From Dokdonia sp. 4H-3-7-5 (lineage in GTDB: Bacteria > Bacteroidota > Bacteroidia > Flavobacteriales > Flavobacteriaceae), in the NCBI RefSeq assembly GCF_000212355.1, contig NC_015496.1, positions 2,822,001-2,886,000 on the forward strand: DNA of 64,000 bases, written 5' to 3'. The notes below the pieces were generated by a model. The model did no database searches. It was not told where the DNA came from and saw only the letters and a list, made by a program, of their open reading frames with translations. Every line of letters begins with the position of its first letter. Position 1 is the first letter of the stretch. Position numbers and translations under genes: made by a program. This document shows, piece by piece, positions 60,664 through 64,000 of the stretch.

Positions 60664-61599
60664 GTGAAATTTAAAAAACAACATACGCTTCAAGATATTG
60701 CAAGTCTTCTTAATATCACTTTTGTGGGTGATCCTTCGTTTCCAGTTTTGGGTATGAATGAGATCCATGTAGTAACACCAGGAGATATTGTTTTTGTAGA
60801 TCATCCTAAGTATTACGACAAGGCGCTACAAAGTGCCGCGACTATTGTGCTTATAAACAAAGAAGTAGCTTGCCCAGAGGGTAAAGCACTTTTAATATCT
60901 GATGATCCTTTTAGAGATTTTAATAAGCTTACAGATCACTTTAAACCTTTTAAAAGCGCTGCTGCTGCTATAGCAGAGACGGCAATTATAGGTCAAGGAA
61001 CCGTTATACAGCCTAATGTCTTCATTGGGAATAATGTGGTTATAGGTGATCACTGTACCATACATCCTAATGTATGTCTCTATGACAATACGATTATAGG
61101 TGATAACGTTACTATACACGCAGGAAGCATACTAGGTGCAGACGCTTTTTATTACAAAAAACGTCCAGAAGGTTTTGATAAACTTAAATCTGGTGGTCGT
61201 GTTGTAATAGAAGATAATGTAGATATAGGAGCTGGGACGACTATAGACAAGGGTGTTACTGGTGATACTACTGTAAGAAAAGGAACTAAGATTGATAACC
61301 AGGTTCATGTAGGGCATGATACTGTTATAGGAGAACGTGTTTTAATCGCGGCTCAAACTACCATAGCTGGTTGTGTCGTTATAGAGGACGAGGTGACGTT
61401 ATGGGGTCAGGTAGGAGTTACTAGTGGTATATCTATAGGGAAGAAGGCTATCATATCTGCACAAAGTGGTGTGAGTAAGTCCCTAGAAGGAGAAAAAAGT
61501 TATTTTGGGTCACCAGCAGGTGATTTCAGAACAAAATATAAAGAGCTTGCAGCGTTGAGACAAGTGCAAGAATTATTAGAAAAACTAAAGCAACAATAA
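60664..61599 (+). CDS. LpxD-like acyltransferase paralogue
   Basis: A 311-residue hexapeptide-repeat protein similar to LpxD. I start at GTG 60664 (MKFKKQHTLQDIASLL), since the in-frame ATG at 60634 sits in the efp terminator. The N-terminal domain is shorter than in LpxD. The catalytic histidine is kept (His218, VHVGHDTVIG), but where LpxD has GISGHLTIG this protein has GVTSGISIG, so the second histidine is missing. It may use another acyl donor or sugar; copies after efp appear, as far as I recall, in other Bacteroidota too. TATATTCG at 60651-60658 could be its -7 box. It overlaps the NTF2-like gene by one base. Confidence 0.82.
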   Translation: MKFKKQHTLQDIASLLNITFVGDPSFPVLGMNEIHVVTPGDIVFVDHPKYYDKALQSAATIVLINKEVACPEGKALLISDDPFRDFNKLTDHFKPFKSAAAAIAETAIIGQGTVIQPNVFIGNNVVIGDHCTIHPNVCLYDNTIIGDNVTIHAGSILGADAFYYKKRPEGFDKLKSGGRVVIEDNVDIGAGTTIDKGVTGDTTVRKGTKIDNQVHVGHDTVIGERVLIAAQTTIAGCVVIEDEVTLWGQVGVTSGISIGKKAIISAQSGVSKSLEGEKSYFGSPAGDFRTKYKELAALRQVQELLEKLKQQ

Positions 61600-62000
61600 T
61601 GGCTAAGAGTAATAAGAAAATCGTAAAAGAGTTTTATAGCTCAGACTTTTTTAATGACACAACTGCTTTTGATGAGTATATTCATCCTGATATGCAGCTT
61701 TTTTGGAATGCAAAAACAGGCTACAACCATATGGAAATAGCAGGATTAAAAGAAATGGCAGCAGAGGCTGGTAAATCTTTTGATGCAGTACGTCCAGAGA
61801 TTACACACCTTCTTTCTAAAGAGGATCAGGTAGTGATAAGGTTCACGTATTTTGTAACTACGATTGAGCAACCAGATACAGAGCAACCTATGGCACATTT
61901 TATGGCTATATGGGAAATGAAAGATGGTTTGATGTATAGAGGGTACCAAATGAGCCAACCAGCAGAAGAAGCAAAAGAGAGCATGAAATCTTGGAAGTAA
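61599..62000 (+). CDS. NTF2-like (SnoaL) fold protein
   Basis: A 133-residue protein with the alpha-beta cone pattern of the NTF2/SnoaL superfamily: an N-terminal helix KIVKEFYSSDFFND, then IHPDMQLFWNAKTGYNHM, VVIRFTYFVTTIE and the strand MAHFMAIWEMKDGLMYRGYQ. Such proteins are small enzymes or binding proteins with very varied roles; I cannot name a substrate. It is translationally coupled to the LpxD-like gene upstream. Confidence 0.72.
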   Translation: MAKSNKKIVKEFYSSDFFNDTTAFDEYIHPDMQLFWNAKTGYNHMEIAGLKEMAAEAGKSFDAVRPEITHLLSKEDQVVIRFTYFVTTIEQPDTEQPMAHFMAIWEMKDGLMYRGYQMSQPAEEAKESMKSWK

Positions 62001-62039
62001 ATTTCATTGTTTTTACTTCATAATACTTAACCAAACTGT

Positions 62040-62047
62040 TACTTTTG
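62040..62047 (+). promoter_or_regulatory. Candidate -7 element for sucD
   Basis: TACTTTTG, 25 bases before the ATG at 62073. A weak TTTT near 62011 is the only -33 candidate, at a long spacing. Confidence 0.45.
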
Positions 62048-62072
62048 CAATGCAAAATTTTAAAACAAACCG

Positions 62073-62948
62073 ATGAGCGTTTTAGTTAATAAAGATTCGA
62101 AAATAATTGTTCAAGGATTCACAGGTAGCGAGGGAACTTTCCACGCGGGCCAGATGATTGATTATGGAACAAACGTAGTAGGTGGTGTAACTCCAGGAAA
62201 AGGAGGACAAACACATCTTGATAAGCCTGTTTTTAATACTGTTCAAGAAGCAGTAGAAAAAGTAGGAGCAGATACTACCATTATTTTTGTACCGCCAGCA
62301 TTTGCTGCAGATGCAATTATGGAAGCTGCAGATGCAGGAATCAAAGTGATTATCACAATTACAGAAGGTATCCCTGTTGCAGATATGATCAAAGCATCAG
62401 ACTATATCTCAACAAAAGAGTGTCGCCTTATAGGACCTAACTGTCCAGGAGTTATCACTCCAGGTGAGGCAAAAGTAGGTATCATGCCAGGTTTTGTATT
62501 TAAAAAGGGTACTGTAGGTATTGTTTCAAAATCTGGAACACTTACGTATGAAGCGGCAGATCAGGTTGTAAAACAAGGTCTTGGTATTACTACAGCAATC
62601 GGTATTGGAGGAGATCCTATTATAGGAACTACTACAAAAGAAGCAGTAGAATTACTTATTAATGATCCAGAAACTGAAGCTGTTGTAATGATAGGTGAGA
62701 TAGGTGGTCAACTAGAAGGTGACGCTGCAAAGTGGTATAAAGAAAGCGGTAGTAAGAAACCAGTGATAGGTTTTATCGCAGGTGAGACTGCGCCAGCAGG
62801 ACGTACTATGGGTCATGCAGGAGCAATTGTAGGTGGATCTGATGATACAGCACAAGCTAAAAAAGCAATCATGAGAGAATGTGGTATTCACGTTGTGGAT
62901 AGCCCAGCAGAAATAGGTAAAAAAGTTGCCGAAGTTTTAGGTAAATAA
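62073..62948 (+). CDS. sucD: Succinyl-CoA synthetase alpha subunit
   Basis: A 291-residue TCA-cycle enzyme subunit. The CoA-binding start ([18 protein letters not shown], about 9-26) and the ligase domain with [20 protein letters not shown] are clear. The phosphorylated histidine is His248 in [11 protein letters not shown]. The beta subunit gene is not next to it, as is common in Bacteroidota. It has its own terminator. Confidence 0.95.
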   Translation: MSVLVNKDSKIIVQGFTGSEGTFHAGQMIDYGTNVVGGVTPGKGGQTHLDKPVFNTVQEAVEKVGADTTIIFVPPAFAADAIMEAADAGIKVIITITEGIPVADMIKASDYISTKECRLIGPNCPGVITPGEAKVGIMPGFVFKKGTVGIVSKSGTLTYEAADQVVKQGLGITTAIGIGGDPIIGTTTKEAVELLINDPETEAVVMIGEIGGQLEGDAAKWYKESGSKKPVIGFIAGETAPAGRTMGHAGAIVGGSDDTAQAKKAIMRECGIHVVDSPAEIGKKVAEVLGK

Positions 62949-62968
62949 TTTTACGATATATTATAAAG

Positions 62969-62999
62969 AAACCTCCTTTTTTAGGGAGGTTTTTTTGTT
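62969..62999 (+). terminator. Terminator of sucD
   Basis: An 8-bp stem AAACCTCC / GGAGGTTT followed by seven T. Its T-run overlaps the -33 box of the fabG promoter. Confidence 0.85.
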
Positions 63000-63028
63000 T
63001 CTAGTCGGTATCGTAATTCTTATATTTG
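62995..63028 (+). promoter_or_regulatory. Candidate promoter of fabG
   Basis: TTG at 62995-62997, 23 bases, TATATTTG at 63021-63028. The leader would be about 130 bases long and includes the palindrome copy at 63053. Confidence 0.5.
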
Positions 63029-63052
63029 AGTAAGTAAATTTAGTGATGTATG

Positions 63053-63066
63053 CTTTCGCGAAAGCG
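63053..63066. repeat. Palindrome copy in the fabG leader
   Basis: A full GCTTTCGCGAAAGC about 25 bases after the -7 box of fabG and 97 bases before its ATG. With its flank it can form a 6-bp RNA stem and a CGCG loop. Confidence 0.85.
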
Positions 63067-63162
63067 TGACGATACAACCTACTATTTAAGTTAATTAGAT
63101 CAATAAAAAATAACCTCAGATAGTAATCATACTGGTTAACTATCTATTCATAGCATTTATAT

Positions 63163-63909
63163 ATGAAATTATTAGAAGGAAAAACAGCTATCATCACTGG
63201 TGCTAGCCGTGGCATAGGAAAAGGAATCGCAGAAGTATTTGCTCAGCATGGAGCAAATGTTGCTTTTACATACAGCTCATCATCTGCTGCGGCAGATGAG
63301 CTAGAGAAAAGCCTAGAGAGTACAGGTGTAAAAATCAAAGGATATAAAAGTAATGCAGCAGATTTTGAGCAGGCTCAAGAGCTTGTAAAGAACGTGCTTG
63401 AAGATTTTGGAACTATTGATATTCTTGTAAATAATGCAGGTATTACAAAGGATAATCTCCTTATGCGTATGTCTGAAGAGGATTTTGATAACGTAATAGA
63501 GGTAAACCTTAAGTCTATCTTTAATATGACTAAAGCGGTGCAGCGCACGATGCTTAAAGCTCGCAAAGGAAGTATCATTAATATGAGCTCTGTAGTAGGA
63601 GTAAAAGGAAATGCTGGTCAAGCAAACTATGCTGCCTCAAAGGCTGGAATGATAGGTTTCTCTAAGTCTATGGCACTTGAGCTAGGTTCTCGTAACATAC
63701 GTACAAACGTGATTGCTCCTGGATTTATCGAAACTGAGATGACAGGTAAGCTTGATGAAGCTACTGTAGATGGATGGAGACAGTCTATACCATTAAAACG
63801 CGGTGGAAGCCCAGAAGATATTGCAAACGCTTGCGTATTTCTTGCTAGTGATATGAGTGCATACATCACAGGTCAAGTTATTAATGTAGACGGAGGAATG
63901 CTTACGTAA
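63163..63909 (+). CDS. fabG: 3-oxoacyl-ACP reductase
   Basis: A 248-residue SDR that reduces 3-oxoacyl-ACP with NADPH in fatty-acid elongation. The cofactor motif is TGASRGIG (about 11-18), the central NNAGITKDNLLMRM segment is typical, and the catalytic residues are Ser near 143, Tyr156 and Lys160 (YAASKAG, Y-x3-K). The end INVDGGMLT is standard. It could also serve the polyketide cluster, which lacks its own ketoreductase; this is inference. After the stop, to the window end, nothing else can be seen. Confidence 0.93.
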   Translation: MKLLEGKTAIITGASRGIGKGIAEVFAQHGANVAFTYSSSSAAADELEKSLESTGVKIKGYKSNAADFEQAQELVKNVLEDFGTIDILVNNAGITKDNLLMRMSEEDFDNVIEVNLKSIFNMTKAVQRTMLKARKGSIINMSSVVGVKGNAGQANYAASKAGMIGFSKSMALELGSRNIRTNVIAPGFIETEMTGKLDEATVDGWRQSIPLKRGGSPEDIANACVFLASDMSAYITGQVINVDGGMLT

Positions 63910-64000
63910 TTTACGAGTTACGTGCTTATTGCCCATTCTCAAAATATTTGAGATAAGAACAACCACGACATTTGCAAACAGAAACATTATTATTAATTAT

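Noticed and set aside
1168-63066. Palindrome as CRISPR, transposon ends or a parS site
   Set aside because: Spacing is irregular over kilobases, there are no spacers, target duplications or nearby transposase, and about one copy per 2.7 kb is far too many for parS.
63793-63987. Frame on the minus strand at the right end
   Set aside because: It overlaps fabG entirely in its 5' half and shows no protein-like features.

Overview
The window looks like chromosome of a marine member of the Flavobacteriaceae (Bacteroidota). By eye it is about 38% GC. It has Bacteroidetes-type promoters (TTG, then about 19 bases, then TAnnTTTG), few Shine-Dalgarno sequences, two type IX secretion (T9SS) cargo proteins with gliding-type C-termini, the T9SS regulator PorX, a fused LpxC/FabZ, a fused E1 alpha/beta dehydrogenase and an LpxD paralogue after efp. 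Genus is inference; a Dokdonia-like organism would fit. I see no insertion sequence, prophage, CRISPR array or rRNA.

Layout. 1-179 is the end of hisS. 247-5459 is an envelope polysaccharide block (YfhO-like protein, glycosyltransferase, flippase-like protein). 5554-11164 runs leftward: a secreted protein, a DUF4139 protein with an inserted SusC-like plug, a DCC thioredoxin-like protein and MutS2. 11285-20418 holds ung, a 36-residue membrane peptide, ppk with a cytoplasmic binding-protein-like gene, a leftward four-gene operon (2OG oxygenase, SUI1, DUF1835, nucleoside phosphorylase), an SDR and an amine oxidase. 20713-25658 holds a methyltransferase, E1 alpha/beta, a DUF1328 peptide and two lipoproteins. 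25744-31414 is a compact biosynthetic cluster: FAD oxidoreductase, methyltransferase, type III polyketide synthase, FabL-like reductase, FabZ-like dehydratase, ketosynthase and acyl carrier protein. 32378-37003 is parE-parC. 37124-47232 has two T9SS cargo genes, one of 2495 residues with 18 repeats, flanking tRNA-Ser, tRNA-Pro and tRNA-Arg. 47370-47545 is a GC-richer intergenic element. 48516-55277 has tsaE and porX on the minus strand, separated by a tandem duplication of a TPR/membrane/AraC regulator on the plus strand. 55396-63909 holds an HD hydrolase, lpxD-lpxC/fabZ-lpxA, efp, a second lpxD-like gene, an NTF2-like gene, sucD and fabG.

Most striking is an iterated palindrome: the 8-mer TTCGCGAA occurs 24 times, twelve of them inside a perfect 14-base palindrome GCTTTCGCGAAAGC and eight in an oriented variant ending GAAAAT. 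It is scattered through genes and intergenic DNA and read in all three frames. By base composition less than one copy of the 8-mer is expected. The next best candidates for unusual biology are the type III PKS cluster with its own fatty-acid-type enzymes and carrier protein, the DUF4139/plug chimera, the duplicated membrane AraC regulators beside porX, and the structured element after the giant adhesin.
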